DNA of 64,000 nucleotides from Yinghuangia sp035454725 (GTDB taxonomy: Bacteria; Actinomycetota; Actinomycetes; Streptomycetales; Streptomycetaceae): the NCBI RefSeq assembly GCF_051388935.1, contig NZ_JBPKBI010000022.1, positions 37,318 through 101,317 on the forward strand, given 5' to 3'. Position numbers and translations under genes: made by a program. Below the pieces are notes generated by a model. The model saw only the letters and a program-made list of their open reading frames with translations, had not been told where the DNA came from and made no database searches. Shown here piece by piece: positions 8,584 through 17,501 of this stretch (positions are counted from its first letter, which is position 1; each line of letters opens with the position of its first letter).

Positions 8584-8771
8584 GAGTTGGGCTCCGTACT
8601 ACTCGTACTTACTGGTGACTTGGACGGGGGACCGCAGCGGTTCGGGCCGACTTCCGGGCCGGCTTCGGCGTCGCGTCCCGAGTCGGGTTCCGGACGCCCG
8701 ACCGTACCGCGTGGCGCTCCGCCGGGTCGCGCCGGTGGCCGCACACGGGCATGTCGGCCCTCTGCTGCACC

Positions 8772-9509
8772 CTACGGCGCCCCGGCTCCGCCGCCCACCA
8801 CCGCGTCGTCGGCGGCGGTGGATTTCGCCGCGCGCCGCCGCCGCTTCGGCGGGGGCATCAGCGCCTCGACACCGCCGCCGGTGTCGTTGAGGCGCGCGAC
8901 GAACGGGCGCGTGCGGCCGTACTGGATCACGGTCAGTGAGCACGGATCGACGACGATGCGCTGGAACAGGTCCAGATGCATGCCGAGTGCGTCGGCGACC
9001 AGGGCCTTGATGACGTCGCCGTGCGAGCACACGAGGTAGCGGACGTCGGGGCCGTGTTCGGCCTCCAAGCGGGCGTTCCAGTCGCGGACCGCGTCGACCG
9101 CGCGGTTCTGGGTGTCGCGCAGCGCCTCGCCGCCTTCACCGGGGAACACCGCCGCGCTGGGGTGGTTCTGCACGACGGGCCACAGCGGGTCCTTGGCCAG
9201 CTTCTTGATCTCCTGGCCGGTCCAGTCGCCGTACCGGCACTCGCCGACCCGGTCGTCGACCTGCACGCCGGCGTCCAGCGCGAGCTTGGTCCCCTCGCGG
9301 GCGGCGGCAATCTCGGCGGCCGTCTCACGGCAGCGGTCCAGCGGGCTGGACACGACGGCCGCGACCGGCACCGCGGCGATGCGCCGCGCCAGCGCGGCGG
9401 CCTGCTCGCGGCCCTTCTCGTCGAGGTGGACCCCGGGGGACCAGCCGGCCAGTACGCCCGAGGAGTTCGCGGTGGTCCGGCCGTGCCGGACCAGGAGCAG
9501 CGTCGCCAT
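8772..9509 (-). CDS. Histidine phosphatase (MSMEG_4193-like phosphomutase family)
   Basis: 245 residues. The N-terminal LLVRHGRTTAN contains the RHG phosphohistidine loop, SSPLDRCRETA supplies the second arginine, and CSHGDVIKAL supplies the second histidine. This set is complete for the branch-2 histidine phosphatases, and the actinobacterial MSMEG_4193 type has a basic C-terminal tail like the one here (PPPKRRRRAAK). It heads the set phosphatase-DUF3090-SCO1664 on the minus strand. Substrate unknown. The ATG at 9509 fits the family start. Confidence 0.9.
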   Translation of the reverse strand: MATLLLVRHGRTTANSSGVLAGWSPGVHLDEKGREQAAALARRIAAVPVAAVVSSPLDRCRETAAEIAAAREGTKLALDAGVQVDDRVGECRYGDWTGQEIKKLAKDPLWPVVQNHPSAAVFPGEGGEALRDTQNRAVDAVRDWNARLEAEHGPDVRYLVCSHGDVIKALVADALGMHLDLFQRIVVDPCSLTVIQYGRTRPFVARLNDTGGGVEALMPPPKRRRRAAKSTAADDAVVGGGAGAP

Positions 9510-9526
9510 CGGTTCACTGTACGGGG

Positions 9527-9630
9527 CGCAACTGCGGGGCGGGGAGCCGCGTACAGGTCCCGCCGGGTATGCGCCGTCCATCGGCGACGTGCTCGAACGC
9601 AACTGCGGGGCGGGAGCCGCGTGCGGGTCC
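9527..9630. repeat. Direct repeat pair of about 25 bp
   Basis: CGCAACTGCGGGGCGGG followed by AGCCGCGT occurs at 9527-9552 and again at 9598-9622, differing by one inserted G. The copies are 71 bp apart, in the intergenic space between the divergent phosphatase and corA genes. They could be tandem regulatory sites or a decayed duplication. Confidence 0.55.
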
Positions 9631-9703
9631 CCTTCACCTGCGGCCCGCAGGCTCGGGCGCCGCCCACTCCCCGGCGGAACGCCGGAAGCGTCACAATGTC
9701 GGC

Positions 9704-10678
9704 GTGATCGTGGACTGCGCCATCTACCGCAACGGGGTCCGTACACCGGGACCGGCCGACTTCTCCGACGCGCTCGACGAGGCGCGCGCGTCGGGGGACG
9801 CCTTCCTGTGGATCGGGCTGCACGAGCCGACGGAGAAGGAATTCGAGCTCGTGACCAGTGAGTTCGGCCTGCATCCGCTCGCCGTCGAGGACGCCCTGCA
9901 CGCACACCAGCGCCCGAAGCTCGACCTGTACGAGGACTCGGTGTTCGTCGTCCTCAAGACGCTGCACTACACGGACGAGTCGTCGTCGGTGGAGACCGGC
10001 GAGCTGATGATCTTCGTGGGCGACTCGTTCATCGTCACCGTGCGGCACGGCCTGGCCAATCCGCTCGCGCAGGTGCGCCGGCGGCTGGAGCAGCAGGAGA
10101 CAGTCCTGCGCCATGGGCCGGGCGCGGTGATGTACGCGGTGTGCGATGCGGTGGTCGACGCGTACGTCTCGGTCGCGGCCGAACTGGAAGTGGACCTCCA
10201 GGAATTGGAGGCACGAGTGTTCTCGACGGCGCGCGAGAACGACACCGAGCGGATCTACCTGCTCAAGCGCGAGGTGCTGGAGTTCCGTCGGGCCGCGCAG
10301 CCGCTGGCCGAGCCGATACGCAAGCTGTCGACCAGCGAGGTGCTGTACGTACCGGCCGACACGCAGCCGTTTTTCCGCGACGTCGCCGACCATCTCGCAC
10401 GCGTCAACGAACAGGTGGACTCGTTCGACCGCCTGCTGTCGGACGTGCTGAGCGCGAACCTCGCGCAGGTCGGCGTGCGGCAGAACGAGGACATGCGCAA
10501 GATCTCGGCGTGGGCGGCGATGGCCGCGGTGCCGACCATGGTCGCCGGCATCTACGGCATGAACTTCGAGCACATGCCGGAACTTCGGCAACCGTGGGGC
10601 TATCCGGCGGTTGTGACCGTCATGATCCTCGCCTGTCTGGGACTTCACCGGCTCTTCCGCCGCAACGGCTGGCTGTGA
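9704..10678 (+). CDS. corA: CorA-family magnesium/cobalt transporter
   Basis: 324 residues. A long soluble N-terminal domain is followed by two C-terminal membrane helices (MAAVPTMVAGIYG and the segment from PAVVTVMILACL). The essential CorA signature YGMNFEHMPEL is present at the end of TM1, and the C-terminus is basic (HRLFRRNGWL). It is a pentameric Mg2+/Co2+ channel of the plasma membrane. The GTG at 9704 gives VIVDCAIYRNGVR, the usual streptomycete start. Confidence 0.95.
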   Translation: MIVDCAIYRNGVRTPGPADFSDALDEARASGDAFLWIGLHEPTEKEFELVTSEFGLHPLAVEDALHAHQRPKLDLYEDSVFVVLKTLHYTDESSSVETGELMIFVGDSFIVTVRHGLANPLAQVRRRLEQQETVLRHGPGAVMYAVCDAVVDAYVSVAAELEVDLQELEARVFSTARENDTERIYLLKREVLEFRRAAQPLAEPIRKLSTSEVLYVPADTQPFFRDVADHLARVNEQVDSFDRLLSDVLSANLAQVGVRQNEDMRKISAWAAMAAVPTMVAGIYGMNFEHMPELRQPWGYPAVVTVMILACLGLHRLFRRNGWL

Positions 10679-10901
10679 GTTCACCCACATCCGCGCACCG
10701 GATTTTTCCGCAGCCCCCAGAACCCTTTCGCCGCCTGGTCGTTGACTCCTGTGACGGCCGCGGCGGGGCTGATCGGATCCCCCGCCACGGCCGTAAAACG
10801 TGATGCGCACCCGTTCGTGAGCCGTCCGGCACCTGCCCCGGACATCCGTCGCCGGATTCCCCGCATAGGCTGGTCGGGTACCTAGGGCCAGGGGAGAGCA
10901 G

Positions 10902-11531
10902 GTGGGGATGTTCGGCAGGCCGGGCAGGCAGCGGATGTCGCGGACGCAGCCGCCCGCGGTCCCGGGTTCGGGAGCCGCCGGGGCCGACTGGTCCGCGCAC
11001 CGTGAACTGGAGGACGCGGTCCGCGCCTACCTGTTGCACCCCGACATCGCCCTCGAAGCCCTCGGCGCGGTGCTCGGCCGCCGCCCGGTGCGCGCGTTCA
11101 CGCTGGAGCGGGTCGTCGACATCAACGCCAACGGCACCTCGGTGTGGCAGGAGGCGGCTGTCTGCGACGACCACCGCCTGGTCCTGTGGCACAGCGAGGA
11201 CATGACCGACGCGTCGGCGCCCGGGGGCACGGTGCTCGACTCGTCGGTGCAGGTGATCCCGCTCGGGTCCGTCTCGCACGTGGGGATACGGACGCTGGTC
11301 GGCACCGGTCCCGACGGCGGGCGCGAGACACGCGGCGCGTACGTCTTCCTGGCCACGCCGACGCTCCAGGAGATCGCCACGGTCCGCGGCGAGGAAGGGA
11401 CCACCACCGGCCGTTTCCGGCAGGAGGCGTACCGCTTCAGCAAGTCGCTCGACGACGGGGGGCCGGGGCAGATCCGGCGGCTGCTGGAGTTCGCCCACGC
11501 GGTGTCGGAACGCGTGCCGGGGCCCCGCTAG
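10902..11531 (+). CDS. Conserved hypothetical protein, DUF5998-like
   Basis: 209 residues, soluble, no signal peptide. The mixed alpha/beta pattern, with a central VIPLGSVSHVGIRTLV and a C-terminal LLEFAHAVSERV, reminded me of the actinobacterial DUF5998 family, but I cannot confirm membership. The GTG at 10902 has GGGGAG upstream; an ATG 6 nt further on is an alternative. It is flanked by corA on the same strand and the convergent LLM oxidoreductase. Confidence 0.7.
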   Translation: MGMFGRPGRQRMSRTQPPAVPGSGAAGADWSAHRELEDAVRAYLLHPDIALEALGAVLGRRPVRAFTLERVVDINANGTSVWQEAAVCDDHRLVLWHSEDMTDASAPGGTVLDSSVQVIPLGSVSHVGIRTLVGTGPDGGRETRGAYVFLATPTLQEIATVRGEEGTTTGRFRQEAYRFSKSLDDGGPGQIRRLLEFAHAVSERVPGPR

Positions 11532-11609
11532 GACGGCGGAGGGGCCGGGCCCGGGGACGGAAACGGCGCTTTCCGCCCCCGGTCGCGACGCGGCCGGTCG
11601 CCGACACGC

Positions 11610-12662
11610 TCAGCCCCGGCCGGACAACTCCAGCGCCTCGACCACCGTGCGAAGCGTGGCGATCCGCCCGTCGAGAGTATCCGCGGTCGGGGTGACGGTC
11701 AGCGTCGTCACACCGGCGTCCGCGTACGCGTGCAGCCGGTCGGCGATGCGCTCCTTGCTGCCGAGCAGCGCGGTCTTGTCGAGGAGGTCGTACGGCACCG
11801 CCCGTGCGGCCCCGGCGTAGTCCTTGGCCAGGTACTTGTCCTGGATCTCGGCGGCTTCCTTCTCGTACCCCATGCGCACCGCGAGCCGGTTGTAGAAGTT
11901 CTGCTCACGGCTGCCCATGCCGCCGATGTAGAGCGCGGCGTTGTCGCGTACCGCGTCGGCGGCCGCGACCGGGTCGTCGCCGAGCACGACCGACACGGTC
12001 GGCACGACGTCGAAGCCGTCCATCGTCAGCCCGGCCTTCTCGCGTCCGGCGCGCACGTGGGCGAGGGACTCCTCGCCGTGCTCGGGCGCGAAGAAGATGC
12101 CCAGCCAGCCGTCCGCGATTTCGCCGGTCAGTTCGAGGTTCTTCGGGCCGACGGCGGCGATGTAGAGCGGGATGTGCTCGCGCACGGGGTGCACGATCAG
12201 CTTGATGGGCTTGCCGGGGCCGCCGGGCAGCGGAAGCTCCCAGTGCGCGCCGTGGTGTTCGAGGCGTTCGCGGCGCATGGCCTTGCGGACGATCTCGACG
12301 TATTCGCGGGTGCGGGCGAGCGGCTTGTCGAAGCGCACGCCGTACCAGCCCTCGGACACCTGCGGGCCGGACACCCCGAGGCCGAGGCGGAATCGGCCGC
12401 CGGAGAGGGTGTCGAGTGTCGCGGCCGTCATGGCGGTCATCGCGGGCATGCGTGCGGGGATCTGGAAGATCGCCGAGCCGATGTCGATGCGCTCGGTCTG
12501 GGCGGCGACCCAGCTCAGGACCGTGGCGGCGTCGGAGCCGTACGCCTCGGCCGCCCAGCAGACCGCGTAGCCGAGGCGTTCCGCTTCCTTGGCGACCGCG
12601 AGGTTGTCGGCGTCGTAGCCCGCGCCGAAGTAACCCAGGTTGATGCCGAGCCGCATACCCAT
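11610..12662 (-). CDS. LLM-class F420-dependent oxidoreductase
   Basis: 350 residues. It begins MGMRLGINLGYFGAGYDADNL and contains AAEAYGSDAATVL, GSAIFQIPARMPAMTAMTAATLD, GRFRLGLGVSGPQVSEGWYG and IPLYIAAVGPKN, the typical luciferase-like TIM-barrel pattern of mycobacterial and streptomycete F420-binding reductases. F420H2 is the expected cofactor; the substrate is unknown. ATG 12662 has GGAGGGG upstream. Divergent from the aldo/keto reductase gene. Confidence 0.93.
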   Translation of the reverse strand: MGMRLGINLGYFGAGYDADNLAVAKEAERLGYAVCWAAEAYGSDAATVLSWVAAQTERIDIGSAIFQIPARMPAMTAMTAATLDTLSGGRFRLGLGVSGPQVSEGWYGVRFDKPLARTREYVEIVRKAMRRERLEHHGAHWELPLPGGPGKPIKLIVHPVREHIPLYIAAVGPKNLELTGEIADGWLGIFFAPEHGEESLAHVRAGREKAGLTMDGFDVVPTVSVVLGDDPVAAADAVRDNAALYIGGMGSREQNFYNRLAVRMGYEKEAAEIQDKYLAKDYAGAARAVPYDLLDKTALLGSKERIADRLHAYADAGVTTLTVTPTADTLDGRIATLRTVVEALELSGRG

Positions 12663-12813
12663 GGTCGTGCCCCTCCAGTACCGGATGAGTGTTCCCCGGA
12701 CCCTACCGGCATTACTACCGTTCAGTAACGACAGGGCGCGCCGGGGATTGCCGAACACCTGACGCGCATAGTGTGTACGGCCCCGCCATCCGCGCCCGCT
12801 CCCCCCGAGCGGC

Positions 12814-12819
12814 TAGTCT
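12814..12819 (+). promoter_or_regulatory. Possible -10 element of a leaderless aldo/keto reductase mRNA
   Basis: TAGTCT lies 8 nt before the ATG at 12828 and no Shine-Dalgarno sequence is visible between them. No good -35 match was found. Confidence 0.3.
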
Positions 12820-12827
12820 CCCGATCC

Positions 12828-13808
12828 ATGGAGCAGCGACATCTGGGCCGGACCGGGCTGCGGGTCTCCCGCATCGGCCTCGGGACGATGACCTGGGGGC
12901 GGGACACCGACGAGCAGGACGCCGCCGAACAGATGAAAGCGTTCCTGGACGCGGGCGGCAATCTCGTCGACACCGCCGACGTCTACGCCGACGGCGAGGC
13001 CGAGTACCTGCTCGGGCGCCTTCTCGACGGGTACATGCCGCGCGCCGATGTGATCATCGCCACGAAGGCGGCCAGCGTCCCGTACACCGAACGCCGGTTC
13101 GACGGATCCCGCGCCCATCTGCTCCAGGCCCTCGACGCCTCGCTCGCCCGCCTCGGCACCGACCACGTCGACCTGTGGCAGTTGCACGCCTACGACCCGT
13201 CCACGCCGCTGGACGAGACGCTGCACGCGCTCGAACTCGCGGTCTCGTCGGGGCGGGCCCGATACGTCGGCGTCTCGAACTTCTGCGGCTGGCAGCTCGC
13301 GAAAGCCGCAACGTGGCAGCTCGCGGCGCCGGGCCGGGTGGTGATCGCGAGCGCGCAGATGGAGTACTCGCTTCTGCAACGCGGCATCGAGCGCGAGGTC
13401 CTGCCGGCGGCGCTCGACCTGGGCGTGGGCCTGCTGCCGTGGTCGCCGCTGGGCCGGGGCGTGCTGACCGGCAAGTACCGGCACGGCATGCCCGCCGACT
13501 CGCGCGGCGCTTCGTCCGATATGGGACCTTTCGTCGCGGCGTACCTGGACGCCGATTCGCGCCGCATCGTCGACGCGCTCGCGACCGCGGCGGACGGCCT
13601 GGGCGCCGCCGCCATCGAGGTCGCGCTGTCGTGGGTGCGCGACCGTCCCGGCGTGGTCGCCCCGATCGTCGGCGCCCGCAACGCGGGGCAACTGCGGGCC
13701 TCGCTGGCGTCGGAGGCTCTGACGCTGCCGACCGAGATCCGCAACGCCCTCGACGATGTCTCGGCGCCGCTCACGGGGTATCCCGACCACGACTGGAGCC
13801 AGGCGTAG
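12828..13808 (+). CDS. Aldo/keto reductase
   Basis: 326 residues, NADPH-dependent TIM-barrel oxidoreductase. The catalytic tetrad is visible: Asp and Tyr in DTADVYADG, Lys in IIATKAAS and His in WQLHAYD. The C-terminal PIVGARNAGQL binds the cofactor phosphate. It resembles the potassium-channel beta/YajO-like AKR subgroup. The substrate cannot be inferred. It is transcribed alone, with 800 bp of non-coding DNA downstream. Confidence 0.95.
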   Translation: MEQRHLGRTGLRVSRIGLGTMTWGRDTDEQDAAEQMKAFLDAGGNLVDTADVYADGEAEYLLGRLLDGYMPRADVIIATKAASVPYTERRFDGSRAHLLQALDASLARLGTDHVDLWQLHAYDPSTPLDETLHALELAVSSGRARYVGVSNFCGWQLAKAATWQLAAPGRVVIASAQMEYSLLQRGIEREVLPAALDLGVGLLPWSPLGRGVLTGKYRHGMPADSRGASSDMGPFVAAYLDADSRRIVDALATAADGLGAAAIEVALSWVRDRPGVVAPIVGARNAGQLRASLASEALTLPTEIRNALDDVSAPLTGYPDHDWSQA

Positions 13809-14635
13809 TGCGGAGTGCGCGGACCGGGTCGTCGGTGCATCGCCGAGTGCCGCGCCCCCGGGCCGAACGGCGGTCACCGTCGCGACACCTGCCGCCGAGG
13901 AACGCGCACGCCGCGCCGCGGGCCGCATGCGGTCCGCGTGGAAACAGGCGTCCTTTCCCCGCGCCCGTCGCGACGCCGTCGCCCCGGCGGCGCGAGGAGG
14001 CGCGGCAGTCTCTGCCGACCCCCGCTTCGGTCCGAACAGCGGCCACGGCCGCGACACTTGCCGGCGACGGACGCACGCGCCGCGTCGCGGGCCGCATGCG
14101 GTCCGGAGGGAGGCTCGCGGCGCTCCGCCACGCCCGCCGCGAGGCCGTCTGCCCCGCGCGAGGGGCACCGCGTGAGAAACGTCCCGGGCAAGTTGCCGCT
14201 TTGGGTCACGCGCCGTGGCGCCGCCGGGCCGCTGTGTGCGGCACGAGGCCGATTGTCGGGGGGCGACGGCATGATGTCTTCGGCCCCTGGGGCCTGTCCG
14301 GTGGATCCCTTTTCGGACCAGCCCTCGTGGTGCTTGGGAGGTCGGCGGCGTGCGACGGCAAGGCGCAGGCCCGCAGTGCGGCTTCGGTGGCTGGGGAGGG
14401 CTGCCGGGCCCGGCGGGAAGAGCGCAACGCCGCGAGCGTACGTCGTCGGCCTGCCCGGCGCCGCGCGACCCGGGAAGGATCCGCCGGACACTTGAATCCA
14501 GGAGCGGGGCTGGGCCGCCGAGCCTGTGAGCACAACCCCGCTTCGGGCTCGCCGGCAGGGCGGGCGCGACGCCGCCTCGCCGACCGGGCATGAAGACACG
14601 GCCTGGCGGGTCGGGTGATTTTCGTAAACAGCGGT
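13809..14635. other. 827-bp non-coding region with a duplicated segment
   Basis: Several GC-driven open frames cross this stretch on both strands but none has a ribosome-binding site or recognisable protein. It contains the 74-bp repeat pair listed separately, and Arg/Ala/Pro-only hypothetical translations typical of non-coding GC-rich DNA. Confidence 0.6.
13863..14105. repeat. 74-bp direct repeat pair carrying a conserved palindrome
   Basis: Copy 1 (13863-13936) and copy 2 (14032-14105) have the same length and match at about 63 of 74 positions by eye. Both end in GGGCCGCATGCGGTCCG, which contains the perfect 10-bp palindrome CCGCATGCGG. The last 17 bases are identical, while the differences cluster in the centre. 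Confidence 0.65.
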
Positions 14636-17158
14636 ATGAACGAGAGCGGGGACGTCGGCATGGACGGCGACAAGCAGTCCGGCGGGGGCGAAGGCACAGA
14701 GCGCAGCGAGGCGCCTGCGGGCCGGCAGCCCGGCGGGCGGCCGACCGACGCGCTCGCCGCCGCGCGGGCGGCTCTGGCGGCACTCGACAAGGCAAATGCG
14801 GCAAACGGGTCGGAGACCTCCAGCCGCGACGAATTGGCGGCGGCGTGGCAGGCGTTGGCGGCGCTCGGGGGTGCGCACGGCACCGGTCCCGGCGCGTCGT
14901 CCGGCCGCTCGGCCGCCCCGCGTTCACGGGGGCGCGAGGGCGCGGATTGGGCGCTGCCGGTCGTGGACGCTCCCCCGTCCCGCTTCGACACGCCAGACGA
15001 GCCCGACACACCAGTACGCCCAGGCACGCGCGACGAATGGGCGGTTCCGGTGCTGGACGCGCCGGTCACGGGCCGCGCCGAGGCACGGCCCTCGCACGGC
15101 CCGTCCGGTCCCCCCGAGGCGCCGCCGTCGCAGGCTGCGTCGAGCGGTCCCGCCGAGGCCGCCCCGCGGGAATCCCGCCGCCCTCCCCTGGCCGGTGACC
15201 CCGACGCGGCGTGGGCGGCTCCGGTCCTCGACGCGCCGCCGCCCGCCCCCGAGCCCGGCCCCGCCACCGACGACTCGCTGTTCGAGGTGCGGCGTCCCGC
15301 TGCCCCGCGTGGCGCGGCCGAGACCGGCTTCCCGACGTCGGCACACCGCGACGACGCGTCCGGGCGCGCCCCCGACGAAAGCGAACTCGCCGCGGTTCGC
15401 GAGGCTTTGGCCGCCGGTGGCGCCCCCGTCCGGCTCGCGGACCAGGCCCTCGTCGCACTCGGGCCGGACGCGGCCGCGCTGTTGCGTGAGGACCCGTGGA
15501 ACCTGCTCGCGCTCCCGGGTATTTCGCCGCAGCAGGCGGACCTGTTCGCCCGGACCGCATCGGCGGGCGGCACGCCGGACCCTGACGATGCGCGGCGTAC
15601 CCGGGCGCTGATCGCATGGCATCTGCTGCGCGCCGCGAACCAGGGGCATACGGCAGTCGGTGCGGTCTCGGCGGTCTTCGCACTCGAACAGCTCGGTGTG
15701 CGCGATGCGTTGGGCGCGCTGCGGGCGGCGTACGAGCACGGACGCGTCATGGCGTTCGCGGAACTCCCGGCGGGTGACGGCACCGACGCCGACCCGGATG
15801 CCGAAGCCGACGAGACGGCCGACGAGTTCGACGACGGTTTCGGGCATCCGTTCGACGGGCCGGCGGATCGCGTGTTGATCGCCCTCGAACGCCACGCCCT
15901 GGCCGAGGAAAGCATCGCCGAGGCCGTCCTGCGGCTGATGTCGACCGCCACGCCGTCGGCTGCGGACGCCTCGCCGTTGGACCGGGCGCTGCGGGGCTCC
16001 GGCGTGGTCCTGCACATGCCGGGCGCGGGCGAGGACCCGCCCAGGGCTCCGCTGGAGCTCGCCCGTGCCGCCGGGCCGCGCGCCACGGTGGTGTGTCCGA
16101 CACTCGACGGGGCGCTGCGGGTACGGGAGTTCCTGACCGCAGACGAAAGCGGGCCGGCCGTGCTGACGCTGCACGCGCTGTTCGCCGAGCGCGGGGGTGC
16201 CGGGCGCGGCGGGGACGGGCTCCTCGACACCGACGTGCTGGTGGTCTGCGAGGCGCATCTGCTCGACGTGCAAAGTGCCGCCGCGCTGCTGGAGACCGTG
16301 CCGGACGGCGCCCGCGTCGTTCTGTGCGGCGACCCCGACGAGCTGCAACCGGCGGCTCCCGGACGGGTGTTCGCGGACCTGCGGGATTCGGGCGTGGTAC
16401 CCGTTGTCACCTCGGCCGAGCAAGGCCCCGGCGTCCTGGGCACGTTGGCCGCGGCCGTGCGCACGGGCTCGCTGCCTCCGGTCGAATCCCCGGACCGCCA
16501 GGTCGTGTTGGTCGGGGTGCGCGCAGCGGCCGAGGCAGTGCACCGCTGTGTGCAGCTTGTCGGAGACTCGATCCCGCGTGCGCTCGGCATCGCCTCCGAC
16601 GACATCGTGGTCGTCACCCCGGCGGAAAGCGGCAGCACGGGGGCGACCGCGCTCAACGCGGCGCTCAAACAGCGCCTCAACCCGGGCCCGGGGCAGTACG
16701 CCGGCTTCGACATCGGCGACCGCGTGGTCCGCGTCCCGGGTCCGCGCACGTTTGCCCCGGCCGAGGGGCGCGTGGTCGAGGCAGTGCCGGACGGGCTCGC
16801 CGTCGCCTTCCGCGACGATCCCGACCACCCCGAGACCGTGCCGCGCGACCGGCTCGGCGAACTGCGGCACGGCTGGGCGGTGACCGTACGCCAGGCCCTC
16901 GGCACGCGCCGTGCCGGAGTCGTCGCAATGCTGCCGGGCGACGCCGGAGCCCTGGTCACGCGCGCCTTGGTCTACACCGCGTTCACGCGCGCCCGAGGGC
17001 ACCTGTCGGTCGTCTACCCGGCCGACGGGTCGCTGCCGAAGGCGGTCGCACGGGAGACAGGGGACGTCCGCACCACGCGGCTTGTGGCGGCACTACGCGA
17101 GGCCGCGGACCAGATGCTGGGCGCGGCTCCGGAGTCGGCCGAGCCCGGAACGGACTGA
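14636..17158 (+). CDS. RecD2-like helicase-fold protein with degenerate ATPase motifs
   Basis: 840 residues. Residues ~1-240 are low complexity, Ala/Pro/Asp-rich, with three near-repeats of WA(L/V/A)PVLDAP. Then come an HhH-like segment (PWNLLALPGISPQQADLFA) and a RecD2-like helical region, followed by an SF1 helicase core. Motif III is kept (GDPDELQ, ~565-571), as is motif VI (YTAFTRAR, ~780-787). Walker A is lost: GAGED at 463-467 stands where GTGKT is expected. Walker B reads VVCEAH (Cys538) in place of VDEA. So DNA or partner binding without normal ATP hydrolysis is likely (inference). Start uncertain among GTG 14615, ATG 14636 and ATG 14660. Confidence 0.8.
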   Translation: MNESGDVGMDGDKQSGGGEGTERSEAPAGRQPGGRPTDALAAARAALAALDKANAANGSETSSRDELAAAWQALAALGGAHGTGPGASSGRSAAPRSRGREGADWALPVVDAPPSRFDTPDEPDTPVRPGTRDEWAVPVLDAPVTGRAEARPSHGPSGPPEAPPSQAASSGPAEAAPRESRRPPLAGDPDAAWAAPVLDAPPPAPEPGPATDDSLFEVRRPAAPRGAAETGFPTSAHRDDASGRAPDESELAAVREALAAGGAPVRLADQALVALGPDAAALLREDPWNLLALPGISPQQADLFARTASAGGTPDPDDARRTRALIAWHLLRAANQGHTAVGAVSAVFALEQLGVRDALGALRAAYEHGRVMAFAELPAGDGTDADPDAEADETADEFDDGFGHPFDGPADRVLIALERHALAEESIAEAVLRLMSTATPSAADASPLDRALRGSGVVLHMPGAGEDPPRAPLELARAAGPRATVVCPTLDGALRVREFLTADESGPAVLTLHALFAERGGAGRGGDGLLDTDVLVVCEAHLLDVQSAAALLETVPDGARVVLCGDPDELQPAAPGRVFADLRDSGVVPVVTSAEQGPGVLGTLAAAVRTGSLPPVESPDRQVVLVGVRAAAEAVHRCVQLVGDSIPRALGIASDDIVVVTPAESGSTGATALNAALKQRLNPGPGQYAGFDIGDRVVRVPGPRTFAPAEGRVVEAVPDGLAVAFRDDPDHPETVPRDRLGELRHGWAVTVRQALGTRRAGVVAMLPGDAGALVTRALVYTAFTRARGHLSVVYPADGSLPKAVARETGDVRTTRLVAALREAADQMLGAAPESAEPGTD

Positions 17159-17402
17159 GCTGCGCAAGGGACGCCCCCGGTGCTCGGCGCGGCGCCTCAG
17201 GCGCCTCAGTCGCCGAGCCTGGAACGGACAGCCGTCGTGGAAGAGACGTGACGTTGCGCGAAGCCCCGGGCCCGGCTCGGACCGCAAAGTCAGCCGAGCC
17301 AGGAACGGACGGACGTCGTGGAAGAGACACGACGTTGCGCGAAGGCCCCGGCCCGACGCGGACCGCGAAGTCAGCCGAGCCCGGAACGGACCGACGCTGG
17401 GA
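17141..17402. repeat. Tandem 81-bp repeat following the RecD2-like stop codon
   Basis: GAGCC-N-GGAACGGAC recurs at 17215, 17296 and 17377, an exact 81-bp period (27 codons). Units 1 and 2 are near-identical over their whole length and unit 3 is partial. A fourth, partial copy (17141-17154) is the very 3' end of the upstream gene, encoding EPGTD-stop, offset by 74 bp and so in another frame. The array seems to have grown out of the gene's 3' end. Confidence 0.75.
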
Positions 17403-17410
17403 AAGGGACG

Positions 17411-17433
17411 GGCCCGGGTGCGATGCCCGGGCC
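17411..17433. terminator. GC hairpin between convergent genes
   Basis: GGCCCGGG (17411-17418) pairs perfectly with CCCGGGCC (17426-17433) around a 7-nt loop. It lies downstream of both the RecD2-like gene and the convergent acidic protein gene, with no T-tract. Confidence 0.55.
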
Positions 17434-17501
17434 GGGTGCTCGGGGCGGACCCGGAGTCGGCGGCGCCGCCCCCGCCTCCCACCCCCTTGCGCAGGCGGAC
17501 C

